From the NCBI GenBank assembly GCA_947305245.1, contig CAMZDG010000013.1, forward strand, positions 16,753-80,752: 64,000 bases of DNA, read 5' to 3'. The DNA is from an uncultured Lachnospiraceae bacterium (GTDB lineage: Bacteria > Bacillota > Clostridia > Lachnospirales > Lachnospiraceae). Numbering within the stretch: position 1 is the stretch's first letter; every line of letters starts with the position of its first letter. This document shows, piece after piece, positions 33,166 through 42,055 of this stretch. Below the pieces are notes generated by a model, which was not told the DNA's origin, did not search any database, and was given only the letters and a program-made list of their open reading frames with translations. A program made the translations under genes and the position numbers.

Positions 33166-33933
33166 TTAGGACTGTTTCTTGGAGCCATAGAGCTTGTCGG
33201 CATATTTTTCTTTCAGTTCAAAATAATCATCGGAAATGATCTTTTGGAAGTAAGCGCCCACGTTCTTTCGGTCTTCCTTGTCTAAGTCTTTCAGGTAGAC
33301 GGGCTTTCCGTAACTGACAACGACGGTGGCGGGCTTGATCTTCGGGAAATGATCTTCAAAGATGGCGGCGGTGTTCACGAGGGTGATCGGAACCACGGGG
33401 ACGCCGCTTTTTTCTGCGATCTTAAAGCTTCCGTCATGGAAGGGAAGGAAGGTGTCGGGCTCATGGTTTCTGGTGCCCTCCGGGAAGATGCAGATGGAGA
33501 TGCCGTGCTTTGCCTTGTCGATGGCGGTCAGGATGGTCTTGATGCCCTCCTTTACGTTCTCGCGGTCCAGGAACAGGCAGTGCAGATTTTGCATCCAGCG
33601 GCGAAGCAGGATCCAGTTCCACATTTCCTTCTTTGCGATATAGCCCGTGGGACGCGGCACGCGCACGTAAGTCAGAAGGATGTCGAAATAGCTTCTATGG
33701 TTTGCCACGTAGACGACTGCAGTGTCCGTAGGGACATTTTCCTCGCCCTCCACGATCACTTTCACGCCGGCATAAAACAGGCAGGCTTGGAAGCCGCATT
33801 TCACCATAAACAGGCTCGAGCGGTCCTTCCAATCGGGTTTAAACTTTCCGATGATCCATTCCACGAGGAGCATGGGAATGTTAATGATGCAAAACAGTAT
33901 CACGCAGAGACAAACTAAAATAAAACGGATCAT
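33166..33933 (-). CDS. plsC: 1-acyl-sn-glycerol-3-phosphate acyltransferase
   Basis: 255 residues, start behind GGAGG. One N-terminal hydrophobic segment (~3-25), then the PlsC fold: catalytic NHRSYFD (Hx4D) at ~78-84, FPEGTRN at ~150-156, and VPVVPITLVNT. The enzyme transfers an acyl group to lysophosphatidate to give phosphatidate at the inner membrane face. Length is normal. It is the only minus-strand gene between 28 and 43 kb. It is divergent from pyrC; the 160-bp space between has a TAGCACGT / ACGTGCTA inverted pair (33967-33974, 34007-34014) of unknown role. Confidence 0.92.
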   Translation of the reverse strand: MIRFILVCLCVILFCIINIPMLLVEWIIGKFKPDWKDRSSLFMVKCGFQACLFYAGVKVIVEGEENVPTDTAVVYVANHRSYFDILLTYVRVPRPTGYIAKKEMWNWILLRRWMQNLHCLFLDRENVKEGIKTILTAIDKAKHGISICIFPEGTRNHEPDTFLPFHDGSFKIAEKSGVPVVPITLVNTAAIFEDHFPKIKPATVVVSYGKPVYLKDLDKEDRKNVGAYFQKIISDDYFELKEKYADKLYGSKKQS

Positions 33934-34093
33934 GAGTCAACCTCCACTTTGTCTTCCTTGAAAGTATAGCACGTGCGTCCTGAAATGTATAGCAAACTTT
34001 GGAAAAACGTGCTAGAATGGAAACGTGACCTAAGGGCACCTTGGCAGGAACAATGGATTCTTGGCTGACGCAGGGAAATGGAGGTTTGAAACA

Positions 34094-35434
34094 ATGCTTT
34101 GGATTCAAAATGGATATGTGATCGACCCGAGATCGGGAATGGAAGGAAAGAAGGACATTCTCATCGAGGATGGAATGATCATTAAGATAGGAGAATGCGG
34201 CGCATTCGCGCAGGATGCGGAAGCGAAAGCAGCGCGTGGCGATGAAACGGCGCAGGGGATCGATGCCGATGACAGGGAAAAAGTGCAGGTGATCGATGCC
34301 GAGGGGTTGATCGTGGCGCCGGGGCTGGTGGACGTGCACGTGCATTTTCGTGAGCCGGGCTTCACCTATAAGGAGGACATCCAAAGCGGTGCGAAGGCTG
34401 CGGCAAAGGGCGGCTTTACGACGGTTGTTTTGATGGCGAATACGAAGCCTGCTAATGACAATGTGGAGACCCTTTCCGAGGTTTTGGAGAAGGGCAGGCA
34501 GACGGGCATTCACTTGCTCTCCTGTGTCAACGTGACCAAGGGCATGAAGGGGCAGGAGCTCGTTCCCATGGAGGAGCTCGCGCAGGCAGGCGCCGTGGGC
34601 TTTACGGACGACGGCGTGCCCATTCTTTCGGAGGAGCTTGTTCGCGAGGCCATGCAGCACGCACAAGCCATCGGGATGCCGGTGAGCTTTCATGAAGAGG
34701 ATCCGAAATATATTGAAAATAATGGCATCAATCGTGGGAAGGCCAGCGAATATTATGGGATCGGCGGGTCCTCCAGAGAGGCTGAGATCTCGCTCTCCGC
34801 GCGTGACATTGAGATCGCGAAGGAGACTGGCGCGGACATAGACATTCAGCATATCAGCACGAAGGAGGCCGTGGAGCTGGTCAGAGAGGCAAGACAGGCG
34901 GGCTTTTCCAACATACACGCAGAGGCAACGCCCCATCATTTCACGCTGACGGAAGAGGCTGCCATCAAGTATGGAACGAATGCGAAGATGAATCCGCCGC
35001 TGCGGGAAGAGGCGGACCGGCTGGCGATCATAAAGGGTCTTCAGGACGGCACGATCGAGATGATCGCGACGGACCACGCGCCGCATTCCGCGGAAGAAAA
35101 GGCGCGGCCCATCACGCAGGCGCCCAGCGGGATCATAGGCTTGGAGACTTCGCTGGCGCTGGGCATTACGGAGCTGGTGGACAAGGGCTTCCTTTCCATG
35201 ACGGAGCTTTTGGAGCGCATGAGCACAGGGCCCGCGAGAGTATATCATTTAGATGCGGGATACCTTGCGGAGGGCGGCCCTGCGGACCTGATCCTGATCG
35301 ATCAGGACGCGGAGATGATCCCCGGGAATTATGCGTCGAAGGCCAGCAACACGCCGTTTACGGGATGGAAGCTTAAGGGCAGGGTCAAGGCGACCATCTG
35401 CGGCGGTGCCGTAGTATATGAGGACCAGGCATAA
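34094..35434 (+). CDS. pyrC: Dihydroorotase
   Basis: 446 residues from ATG 34094 (GGAGG upstream; the longer opening to 34061 has none). Class I dihydroorotase: DVHVHFREPGF provides the HxH metal pair, then ATPHHFTLTEE, and ATDHAPHSAEEK with the catalytic Asp. It cyclises N-carbamoyl-aspartate to dihydroorotate in pyrimidine synthesis. A ~20-residue Glu/Asp-rich insertion near residue 35-60 (DAEAKAARGDETAQGIDADD) lengthens an N-terminal loop. It is not within a pyr operon here. The stop is near a small duplicated segment of its own 3' end (35401-35463). Confidence 0.93.
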   Translation: MLWIQNGYVIDPRSGMEGKKDILIEDGMIIKIGECGAFAQDAEAKAARGDETAQGIDADDREKVQVIDAEGLIVAPGLVDVHVHFREPGFTYKEDIQSGAKAAAKGGFTTVVLMANTKPANDNVETLSEVLEKGRQTGIHLLSCVNVTKGMKGQELVPMEELAQAGAVGFTDDGVPILSEELVREAMQHAQAIGMPVSFHEEDPKYIENNGINRGKASEYYGIGGSSREAEISLSARDIEIAKETGADIDIQHISTKEAVELVREARQAGFSNIHAEATPHHFTLTEEAAIKYGTNAKMNPPLREEADRLAIIKGLQDGTIEMIATDHAPHSAEEKARPITQAPSGIIGLETSLALGITELVDKGFLSMTELLERMSTGPARVYHLDAGYLAEGGPADLILIDQDAEMIPGNYASKASNTPFTGWKLKGRVKATICGGAVVYEDQA

Positions 35435-35463
35435 GACTTCGGCGGCGCCGTCATATATGAGGA
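35401..35463 (+). repeat. 24-bp direct duplication of the pyrC 3' end
   Basis: CGGCGGTGCCGTAGTATATGAGGA-type segment at 35401-35424 recurs at 35440-35463 with two differences. The second copy sits between pyrC and the MerR-fusion gene and supplies part of its leader. Confidence 0.7.
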
Positions 35464-35474
35464 GATGGAGCAGA

Positions 35475-36779
35475 ATGAAGAAGGAAGGGTATTATTCAAG
35501 CGGCAGCTTTGCCGCGAAGGCGCACGTGACAAAAAAGACGCTGCGGTATTATGATGAACATGGATTCTTAAAGCCTTCATTCGTCAATGAGAACGGCGCC
35601 AGATTCTATACGGAACAGGACTTTCAAAAGATGCAGCAGATCCTGATGCTAAAGTATCTGGGGTTTTCGCTGGAGGACATCCGCGAGATGACCATGAAGG
35701 AGGCAAGGGAGGAATCTCTCGTCCCGATGCTACAGTTTCAGATGGAGCTTTTGGACGAGCGCATGGAGCAGATGAAGCTGGTGCGGGAGAGCCTTCGGGA
35801 CACCACGAAGCTTTTGCAAAAAGGAGAGGCCGTGGACTGGGGCGAGCTGATGGAGCGGACCTCCGTTTCGGGCCTGGAGCAGAGCCTGCGGCAGCAGTAT
35901 CTGAATAGTTCCAACATCGGTGCGAGGATCAGCTTACATACGAAATATGCAGCAAATCAGCAGGGGTGGTTCCCTTGGATCTTTGAGCAGTGCGGGCTGG
36001 ACGCTGAAGGCCTAACGGGCGTGAGCGCGGCGAAAGGAAAGCGGGGCAAGGGACACTGCGGCGCGCTTCGAGTTTTGGAGCTGGGCTGTGGCAACGGGAG
36101 CTTCTGGCTGGAGAACTGGGAGAAGATTCCTTCCGATGTGACAATTATGTTGTCAGATGCCTCCGAGGGGATGCTGCGCGAGGCGAAGAAGGCACTGACT
36201 GGAAAAGCGCAAAACGAAAAGAGCTTGGCAGAGGGCACGCCCAAAAGAGCGGGGAAGAATTCGGCGGAAGTGGCCCCGGGTTTTGAGTTTCAGGTGATCG
36301 ATTTTCATGAGATTCCGTGCGAGGATGCGTCGTTTGACCTGGTGATCGCGAACCACGTGCTCTTTTATGCGAAGGATTTCGATCAGGTTCTCAGGGAGAT
36401 CCGGCGGGTGCTAAAGCCTGGCGGTCGACTGATCTGCAGTACCTATGGAACGAAGCACATGAAGGAGATCAGCACGCTGGCAGCGGAGTTTGACGACCGC
36501 ATCATCCTTGCGGCGCAAAATCTCTATGAGATTTTCGGGAAGGAAAACGGCGAGGAGATCCTGAAGCCGTACTTTAAGAAGGTGAAATGGCGCCAGTACG
36601 AAGATCATCTGCTGGTGACGGAGGCAGAGGATCTGGTCGATTATATCATTTCCTGCCACGGGAACCAGAATCGGTATATTGTCAATGATTATAAGGCCTT
36701 TCGGCAGTTTGTCGAGGGCAAGATCCGCAGGGGATTCTATGTTACCAAGGATGCAGGAGTATTCGTGGCAGAGAAATAA
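35475..36779 (+). CDS. MerR-type regulator fused to SAM methyltransferase
   Basis: 434 residues; ATG 35475 has GGAG upstream. Residues ~8-75 are a MerR helix-turn-helix (FAAKAHVTKKTLRYYDEHGF, then LGFSLEDIREM), followed by the usual dimerisation coiled coil (~85-118). From ~155 a class I methyltransferase begins: SAM motif I VLELGCGNGSFW (~200-211), motif II SDASEGML, motif IV FDLVIANHVLFYAKDFDQVL, and VLKPGGRLICSTYG. DNA binding and methyl transfer in one chain suggests a regulator that modifies or senses its own effector. The substrate is unknown. An unrelated XRE-methyltransferase fusion at 45100-46215 has the same logic. Confidence 0.88.
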   Translation: MKKEGYYSSGSFAAKAHVTKKTLRYYDEHGFLKPSFVNENGARFYTEQDFQKMQQILMLKYLGFSLEDIREMTMKEAREESLVPMLQFQMELLDERMEQMKLVRESLRDTTKLLQKGEAVDWGELMERTSVSGLEQSLRQQYLNSSNIGARISLHTKYAANQQGWFPWIFEQCGLDAEGLTGVSAAKGKRGKGHCGALRVLELGCGNGSFWLENWEKIPSDVTIMLSDASEGMLREAKKALTGKAQNEKSLAEGTPKRAGKNSAEVAPGFEFQVIDFHEIPCEDASFDLVIANHVLFYAKDFDQVLREIRRVLKPGGRLICSTYGTKHMKEISTLAAEFDDRIILAAQNLYEIFGKENGEEILKPYFKKVKWRQYEDHLLVTEAEDLVDYIISCHGNQNRYIVNDYKAFRQFVEGKIRRGFYVTKDAGVFVAEK

Positions 36780-36887
36780 AAAGTGCGCATTATGGCAATG
36801 AGGAATTCTGTGGGATGCAGATTTATACACGATTATACGATAATAAGTATACGAATAAAAGATAAACACGGGAAGTGAGGAAGCGTC

Positions 36888-37358
36888 ATGGAGGAAGTAA
36901 GACGACTGGAAGAAATAGTAAAGAAGCTCCGGAGCGAGGACGGATGCCCATGGGATAAGGTGCAGACGCATGAGACCCTGAAGCCGGAATGCATTGAGGA
37001 GGCGGCTGAGGTGCTCTGCGGGATCAATATCCTTCGGGAGACGGGAAATCCGGAGAACTTAAAGGAAGAGCTTGGCGATCTGCTCCTTCAGGTCATGTTC
37101 CACGCGGTGCTGGCGGAGGAGGAAGGGCTCTTTACCTTCGACGACGTGGCGAAGACCATTAATGAAAAGATGATCCGAAGGCATCCGCACGTCTTTGGCG
37201 GCGTGGAATTCGCCTCCGACGAAGAGCGGCATGCCGCCTGGGAGAAGATCAAGAAGGAAGAAAAGGCCGGCAGGGAATGGGAGAAGGCATATCTTCCCGA
37301 GGCCTTTAGCGAGGCGGAGAAGCTAGTGCAACAGGCCAAGGACCGGAAGGGAATGTAA
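36888..37358 (+). CDS. mazG: MazG-type nucleotide pyrophosphohydrolase
   Basis: 156 residues. MazG core: LRSEDGCPWDKVQTHETLKP, EAAEVLCGIN, and KEELGDLLLQVMFHAVLAEE with the ExxxD metal ligands, then RRHPHVFGG. It cleaves (d)NTPs to (d)NMP and PPi, removing noncanonical nucleotides. It is a single-domain form, shorter than the duplicated E. coli MazG (~263). Well-spaced AAGTGAGG upstream. Not obviously in an operon with its neighbours. Confidence 0.92.
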   Translation: MEEVRRLEEIVKKLRSEDGCPWDKVQTHETLKPECIEEAAEVLCGINILRETGNPENLKEELGDLLLQVMFHAVLAEEEGLFTFDDVAKTINEKMIRRHPHVFGGVEFASDEERHAAWEKIKKEEKAGREWEKAYLPEAFSEAEKLVQQAKDRKGM

Positions 37359-37488
37359 CTTACCCTTTTGAAATTACCACTTACCGAATTTCGAAAGACA
37401 AAGCTGCGAGTGCGTGCTAACATGCAATCATCGGAGCCGATGATGCAACAAAACAGCAGGATTGATCGAAAAGGAGGCAGGAGACGAC

Positions 37489-37932
37489 GTGAGAGTTGAA
37501 GTGAACATATCGGAAACAGTAACGGAACCCTATGCCGTGATCCATACCAATGAAATGACACAGGAGATCTCAGAACTTGCAAAGGAGATCACACAGTTTG
37601 GACATTCGCAGGGCATGATCATTGGATATCAGGAGGACCGCATGGTGGTGCTGAAGGCTGAGGAAATCACCCTGATCCGCGTGGAAAACGAGAAGGTTTT
37701 CGTGGTGGCCGGGAAGGAGACCTACCGAGTGCAGAAGCGGATGTATGAACTGATGGAGCAGCTCGGAAAGGATTTCATGCAAGTTTCGAAGTCCGCCGGT
37801 ATTAACTTGAAATTTCTCGAGAGCGTGGAGCCTTCCTTCAACGGTGTGATGCTGCTGAGACTGAAAAATGGAGAGAAGGAGTATATCTCCAGGAAGTACG
37901 TACCGCAACTGAAGAAATATCTGGGGCTGTGA
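37489..37932 (+). CDS. LytTR-family DNA-binding regulator
   Basis: 147 residues from GTG 37489 (AAAGGAGG upstream). A LytTR domain occupies ~45-147: RMVVLKAEEITLIRVENEKV, TYRVQKRMYELMEQLG, FMQVSKSAGINL, and YISRKYVPQLKKYL. The N-terminal ~45 residues are not a receiver domain. It is paired with a small membrane protein of DUF3021 type 47 nt downstream, the arrangement of LytTR regulatory systems in which the membrane partner inhibits the regulator. It likely controls its own promoter, which is not evident to me. Confidence 0.9.
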   Translation: MRVEVNISETVTEPYAVIHTNEMTQEISELAKEITQFGHSQGMIIGYQEDRMVVLKAEEITLIRVENEKVFVVAGKETYRVQKRMYELMEQLGKDFMQVSKSAGINLKFLESVEPSFNGVMLLRLKNGEKEYISRKYVPQLKKYLGL

Positions 37933-37979
37933 TCCGATGATGGATGCGGCAAGAATGGTAAAAAAAGGAGTGAGAAACT

Positions 37980-38417
37980 ATGAAGATTTTGAAGGATATG
38001 ATGAAATCCGCAGCGATTTCGATTATGATGAGCATGACGCTCTTTGGGATTGTAGGCGTGGTATTTGATCTGATTGGCAAGGGAAGCTTTGCACTGGACA
38101 ATTATGGCTTTACCAAGATGATCATTGCCTGCGTGGCAACGGGCCTTGGCTTTGGCGTGCCGAGCGTTCTCTATCACCTGGAGAACATACCTGTGGCGCT
38201 GGCAGCAGTGATCCATTTAGGAATTGGACTTGCAATCTATTTCTTTTCGGCGACGAAGGTGGGCTGGATCCCCGTGCAGGCAGGCACGGTGGCATGCATC
38301 TGCACGATCGTTGGAATGCTCCTGATCACGATGCTGATCTGGATCGGCTTTATGAAGTATTATAAAGATCTGGCGAAGAGAATGAACCAGGAATTGCAGG
38401 CGAGAAACGCGAGATGA
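37980..38417 (+). CDS. DUF3021 membrane protein, partner of LytTR regulator
   Basis: 145 residues, AAAGGAG upstream. Four transmembrane helices (~10-32, ~42-65, ~75-93, ~100-122) with a short basic tail (~125-145), the usual DUF3021 layout. In streptococcal LytTR regulatory systems such proteins hold the regulator inactive at the membrane; the same role is inferred here from adjacency. No enzymatic motif. Confidence 0.85.
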   Translation: MKILKDMMKSAAISIMMSMTLFGIVGVVFDLIGKGSFALDNYGFTKMIIACVATGLGFGVPSVLYHLENIPVALAAVIHLGIGLAIYFFSATKVGWIPVQAGTVACICTIVGMLLITMLIWIGFMKYYKDLAKRMNQELQARNAR

Positions 38418-38524
38418 TTTTTTTATGAAAATGAACCTTTTCCTTCCTAGAACCGTCTAGTTGGATGAAGCCGGTTTCAAGGACCGCGGGATGCGGGATA
38501 ATAAACAGGAAAGGAGGTGGCGAC

Positions 38525-39850
38525 GTGGCGGAATTTGATGAGCTTTTGGCGCAGGTAAAAATGTCGGTGGAGCGATTTGTGAAGTTCAAGATTTCTTCGC
38601 CGGAGGATGCGCAGGACGTGTTGCAGGAGACTTATCTGACGGCATGGCAGAAGTTCGGGCAGCTGAAAAGTGCAGAGGCATTTAAGCCGTGGATCATCAG
38701 TATAGCGAGAAATAAGTGCAATGATTATTTTCGGCAGAAGGCAGCAGTGCTGGAGATTCCCATGGAAGAAGCGCCAGAGCCGTCCCTGGATGACGGGAGA
38801 ATGGGCGTGGCGGAAGTGCTGGCAGTGCGGGACAATCTCGAGAAGATGGCGGACAAGGAAAAAGAGATTTTATATCTCTATTTCTGGAAGCAGATGCCGC
38901 AGGCGGAGATCGCAAAGTGCCTGAACGTTCCTGTCGGAACGGTGAAAAGCAGACTGTTCCTTGCGAAGCAGAAGTTCAAGGAAAGCTATGAACAGAAAGC
39001 GCCGACCAGGGATGGCGCCCTGCGAAAGAGAGAAGACTTTGCACGAAGCTGCCGAGAAAGGGAAGGAGAGGAAAAGATGAAGAGATTACCGAGCGTAATG
39101 CCGAAATATACGATTACAGCGAAGGCCGAGGAGCCGTTCGCAGTGAGATGGGAAGAGCTGATGGGATGGTTTTTGGTGCCCAGACTTGGTGAGAGCCTGT
39201 CCTGGGGCATGTATGATCAGCCGTCAGGGAAGTGTGATCACGTTTATGACATGAAGGTGACGGGACGCGCGATGGTGCATGGCATTGAGGGCGTGGAGCT
39301 GACGGCCAGGGAGTCTTCTTATTCCGACAAGGAGGAAGTGATCGAGCGCACCTTTGTGGCACAGCTGACGGACACGCACTGTCGCTATCTTGCAACGATC
39401 AGAAATGACAAAGGCGTCAGAAATTACATCACGTTTCTGGACGGCGAGGAATTCATGAATTGTTGGGGCTTTGGCGAGGATAACTGTGGAAACGAAGTCA
39501 ATCTGGCGCCGAAGGGTGTCATCCGCAGGGAAGGAAACGTGATCACGACGGCGAAGAAGGATTTCCTGCTGGACATTGTGGGGCGGTATGACGTGACCAT
39601 CTGCGGGAAGACTTATGACACGGTTTGCGTGATCGACGTGCAGACTTATAACAATGGCGTCGTGTCGGAGCAGTTCCTTGACAGGAACGGGCGCACGATC
39701 CTCTGGAGGCGGTTTAATAAGAATGACTGGCACGTGGAACACTATGGAGGGAAGCTGTGGAGTGAGCAGCTGCCTGAGAATGACCGGCTGATCGTGGACG
39801 GCGAGACCTATGTGCAGTGGTATGACTGCATTACGGATTATGTGCTGTAA
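38525..39850 (+). CDS. ECF sigma factor fused to a large C-terminal domain
   Basis: 441 residues from GTG 38525, spaced 7 nt after AAGGAGG; the longer opening to 38465 lacks this. Residues ~1-165 are an ECF sigma: region 2 FKISSPEDAQDVLQETYLTA and KPWIISIARNKCNDYFR, region 4 LYFWKQMPQAEIAKCLNVPV then GTVKSRL. After a basic linker (~165-195) comes a ~245-residue unrecognised domain rich in beta structure (MKVTGRAMVHGIEGVELTAR, IRNDKGVRNYITFLDGEEF, WRRFNKNDWHVEHYGGKLW). There is no separate anti-sigma gene, so the C-terminal domain may be the sensor or inhibitor. Its fold is not known to me. Confidence 0.82.
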   Translation: MAEFDELLAQVKMSVERFVKFKISSPEDAQDVLQETYLTAWQKFGQLKSAEAFKPWIISIARNKCNDYFRQKAAVLEIPMEEAPEPSLDDGRMGVAEVLAVRDNLEKMADKEKEILYLYFWKQMPQAEIAKCLNVPVGTVKSRLFLAKQKFKESYEQKAPTRDGALRKREDFARSCREREGEEKMKRLPSVMPKYTITAKAEEPFAVRWEELMGWFLVPRLGESLSWGMYDQPSGKCDHVYDMKVTGRAMVHGIEGVELTARESSYSDKEEVIERTFVAQLTDTHCRYLATIRNDKGVRNYITFLDGEEFMNCWGFGEDNCGNEVNLAPKGVIRREGNVITTAKKDFLLDIVGRYDVTICGKTYDTVCVIDVQTYNNGVVSEQFLDRNGRTILWRRFNKNDWHVEHYGGKLWSEQLPENDRLIVDGETYVQWYDCITDYVL

Positions 39851-39930
39851 GACTTTATGAGACGGAAGCGGCACTTCGCAAGAAAATAACTATGTACAAT
39901 TCTTATATCACGTGATAATATCTTCTCGAA

Positions 39931-39967
39931 GGCAAAGAGGTCTGAAAAGATCCCTTTGCCTGTTTTT
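39931..39967 (+). terminator. Terminator or attenuator just upstream of nadE
   Basis: GGCAAAG / CTTTGCC stem, extended internally by GATC pairing, followed by TGTTTTTT. The ribosome binding site of nadE starts 2 nt later. It may end the sigma-fusion transcript or attenuate nadE. Confidence 0.7.
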
Positions 39968-39983
39968 TATGGAGGAAATCGAT

Positions 39984-41945
39984 ATGAAAAATCATCTCAT
40001 TCAAGTGGCGACAGTTGTTCCTAAGTTAAAGGTAGGAGACGTATCGTTCAATACCAGGCAGATCATTGCATCGGTCAGGGAATTGCCGGAAGCGGGTCTG
40101 ATCGTGTTCCCGGAGCTCTCCGTCACCGGATATACCTGCGCGGATCTGTTCTTAAGCGACTTGCTTCTTCAGGCGGCGGAAAGTGCGCTGCTTCAGATCG
40201 CAGAGGCGACGAAGGATTTCGGCGGCACCGTGGTCGTGGGAGCCCCCATTCGCTTTGAAAATCATTTGTATAACTGCGGTGCGGTTCTTTCGCAGGGAAG
40301 CGTAAAGGCGCTGATCCCGAAGAGCTACTTGCCGAATTATTCGGAGTTTTATGAGTGCCGCTGGTTTGCGTCCGGCAGGAACTTTAGAGGAAGGAGCGTA
40401 CGGATCGGTCAGGAAGAGGTGCCGTTCGGGACGGACGTTCTCGCGGAAGATTTCGAGACGGGAGCGGTGCTTGGAGTCGAGCTCTGCGAGGATCTTTGGG
40501 TGCCAGACAAACCCAGCACGCATGCTGCTTTGGCCGGGGCGAACCTGATCGCGAACCTTTCCGCGTCGGATGAGCTGATCGGGAAGGAAGAGTATCGAAG
40601 GAACCTTGTGACGCAGCAAAGCGGAGCCTGCTACTGTGCTTATGCCTATGCGTCCGCGGGAACCTGCGAAAGCAGTACGGACCTTGTGTTCTCGGGACAT
40701 TGCATCATTGCGCAAAACGGCACCGTATTCGCGGAGGGGATCTTCCCGAAGGAGCCGCAGACGGTGAAGGCGCTTGTCGACCTGGGATGCATCATGCATG
40801 ACAGAAGGCGGCAGAACACCTTTGAAAATGGGAGCAGTATGGAGTATCGGAGGGTGAGAGTGCATCTGCAAGCCATCGGCGCCAATGAGGTCGGGAGCTG
40901 GGAGCTGGCGGAAATTCTGAAAAAGCATGCCTATCCCCTCGCCAGAAATCCATTTGTCCCGCAGGATGACGATGCAAGAGACGCGCGCTGTCGCAGGATC
41001 CTGCAGATCCAGGCGAGCGGCCTTGCCACAAGAGTGCGCGCTACGGGTATTCATAATCTTGTGATCGGAATCTCCGGCGGGCTGGATTCCACGCTGGCGC
41101 TCCTGGTATGCGCTGAAGCAAAGAAGCTAGTTCCGGAGGTGAGGATCATCGCCTATACGATGCCGAGTGAGGGGAATACGACGAAGCTCACGCATGACAA
41201 TGCGGACAGGCTGATGGAGCTTCTCGCGGATGAGATGTATGAGGTGCCCATTCGGGAGGGCGTGGAGCTTCATTTGATGCAGCTTAGGTCAGAGAAGGGC
41301 TATCAGGGCGAGGGAGACGTGACCTACGAGAATGCGCAGGCGAGGATGCGGACTTATATTTTGATGGACGCTGCCAACATGAAAAACGGGCTAGTCGTGG
41401 GAACGGGGGATCTCTCGGAGCTGGCGCTCGGATGGTGTACTTATAACGGAGATCATATGTCCATGTATGCAGTGAACTCGTCCGTTCCGAAAACACTGGT
41501 AAAGTTTATCTGCAGGGCGTATGCGGATTATTGCGGAAATGAGGCACTAAGGGAGGTGCTTCTTTCCATTTGTGACACGCCGATCACGCCGGAGCTGACG
41601 CCGAGCGAGGGCGGAAAGATCGCGCAGAAGACCGAGGAGAAGATTGGGAAATATGATCTGAATGACTTCTTTTTGTATTATACGTTGCGGCATGGCTTTG
41701 AACCGGCGCGGGCGGCTGCATATGCCCTCAGGGCGTATCCGGAGCTGACGGGAGATGAGGTGCGCGTGGCAGCAAGGAATTTCTTCCGCCGCTTCTTTTC
41801 GCAGCAATTCAAGCGGAGCTGCCTGCCGGACGGACCAAAGGTAGGTTCCGTCACGCTTTCGCCGCGCGGGGACTGGCGCATGCCAAGCGATGCATCCGTG
41901 GCACTTTGGATGGAGGATTTGGATGAAAAAGTTAAGAATTTCTGA
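39984..41945 (+). CDS. nadE: Glutamine-dependent NAD synthase
   Basis: 653 residues from ATG 39984 (ATGGAGG upstream). N-terminal nitrilase-type glutaminase domain (~5-290): Glu in LIVFPELSVTGYT, Lys in LIPKSYLPNYSEFYE, and Cys in GVELCEDLW. C-terminal synthetase domain (~330-650): ATP loop GISGGLDSTLALLV, and YTMPSEGNTTKLTHDNADR; GTGDLSELALGWCTYNGDHM is the NAD+/ATP signature. It makes NAD+ from nicotinate adenine dinucleotide with glutamine as nitrogen source. Full length and intact; its own terminator follows. Confidence 0.95.
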   Translation: MKNHLIQVATVVPKLKVGDVSFNTRQIIASVRELPEAGLIVFPELSVTGYTCADLFLSDLLLQAAESALLQIAEATKDFGGTVVVGAPIRFENHLYNCGAVLSQGSVKALIPKSYLPNYSEFYECRWFASGRNFRGRSVRIGQEEVPFGTDVLAEDFETGAVLGVELCEDLWVPDKPSTHAALAGANLIANLSASDELIGKEEYRRNLVTQQSGACYCAYAYASAGTCESSTDLVFSGHCIIAQNGTVFAEGIFPKEPQTVKALVDLGCIMHDRRRQNTFENGSSMEYRRVRVHLQAIGANEVGSWELAEILKKHAYPLARNPFVPQDDDARDARCRRILQIQASGLATRVRATGIHNLVIGISGGLDSTLALLVCAEAKKLVPEVRIIAYTMPSEGNTTKLTHDNADRLMELLADEMYEVPIREGVELHLMQLRSEKGYQGEGDVTYENAQARMRTYILMDAANMKNGLVVGTGDLSELALGWCTYNGDHMSMYAVNSSVPKTLVKFICRAYADYCGNEALREVLLSICDTPITPELTPSEGGKIAQKTEEKIGKYDLNDFFLYYTLRHGFEPARAAAYALRAYPELTGDEVRVAARNFFRRFFSQQFKRSCLPDGPKVGSVTLSPRGDWRMPSDASVALWMEDLDEKVKNF

Positions 41946-41964
41946 ATTTTGAAAAAAGTGCTTG

Positions 41965-41990
41965 AAGGTGCCCTAAGGGCACCTTTTATT
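41965..41990 (+). terminator. Rho-independent terminator after nadE
   Basis: GGTGCCC / GGGCACC stem with a TAA loop and TTTTATT behind it, flanked by AAG and CTT extending the stem. Confidence 0.85.
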
Positions 41991-42055
41991 CTAAGAAACA
42001 GGAAGCAGATCATGATAACAAAAACGCTTGAAAACCCAATGAAGGAGGAAAGAAT

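Noticed and set aside
33881..35248. 455-codon minus-strand frame opposite pyrC
   Set aside because: Antisense to a confident dihydroorotase; composition (Arg, His, Leu) typical of reverse reading of a high-GC3 gene.
40152..41054. 300-codon minus-strand frame opposite nadE
   Set aside because: Antisense to the glutaminase domain; no ribosome binding site.
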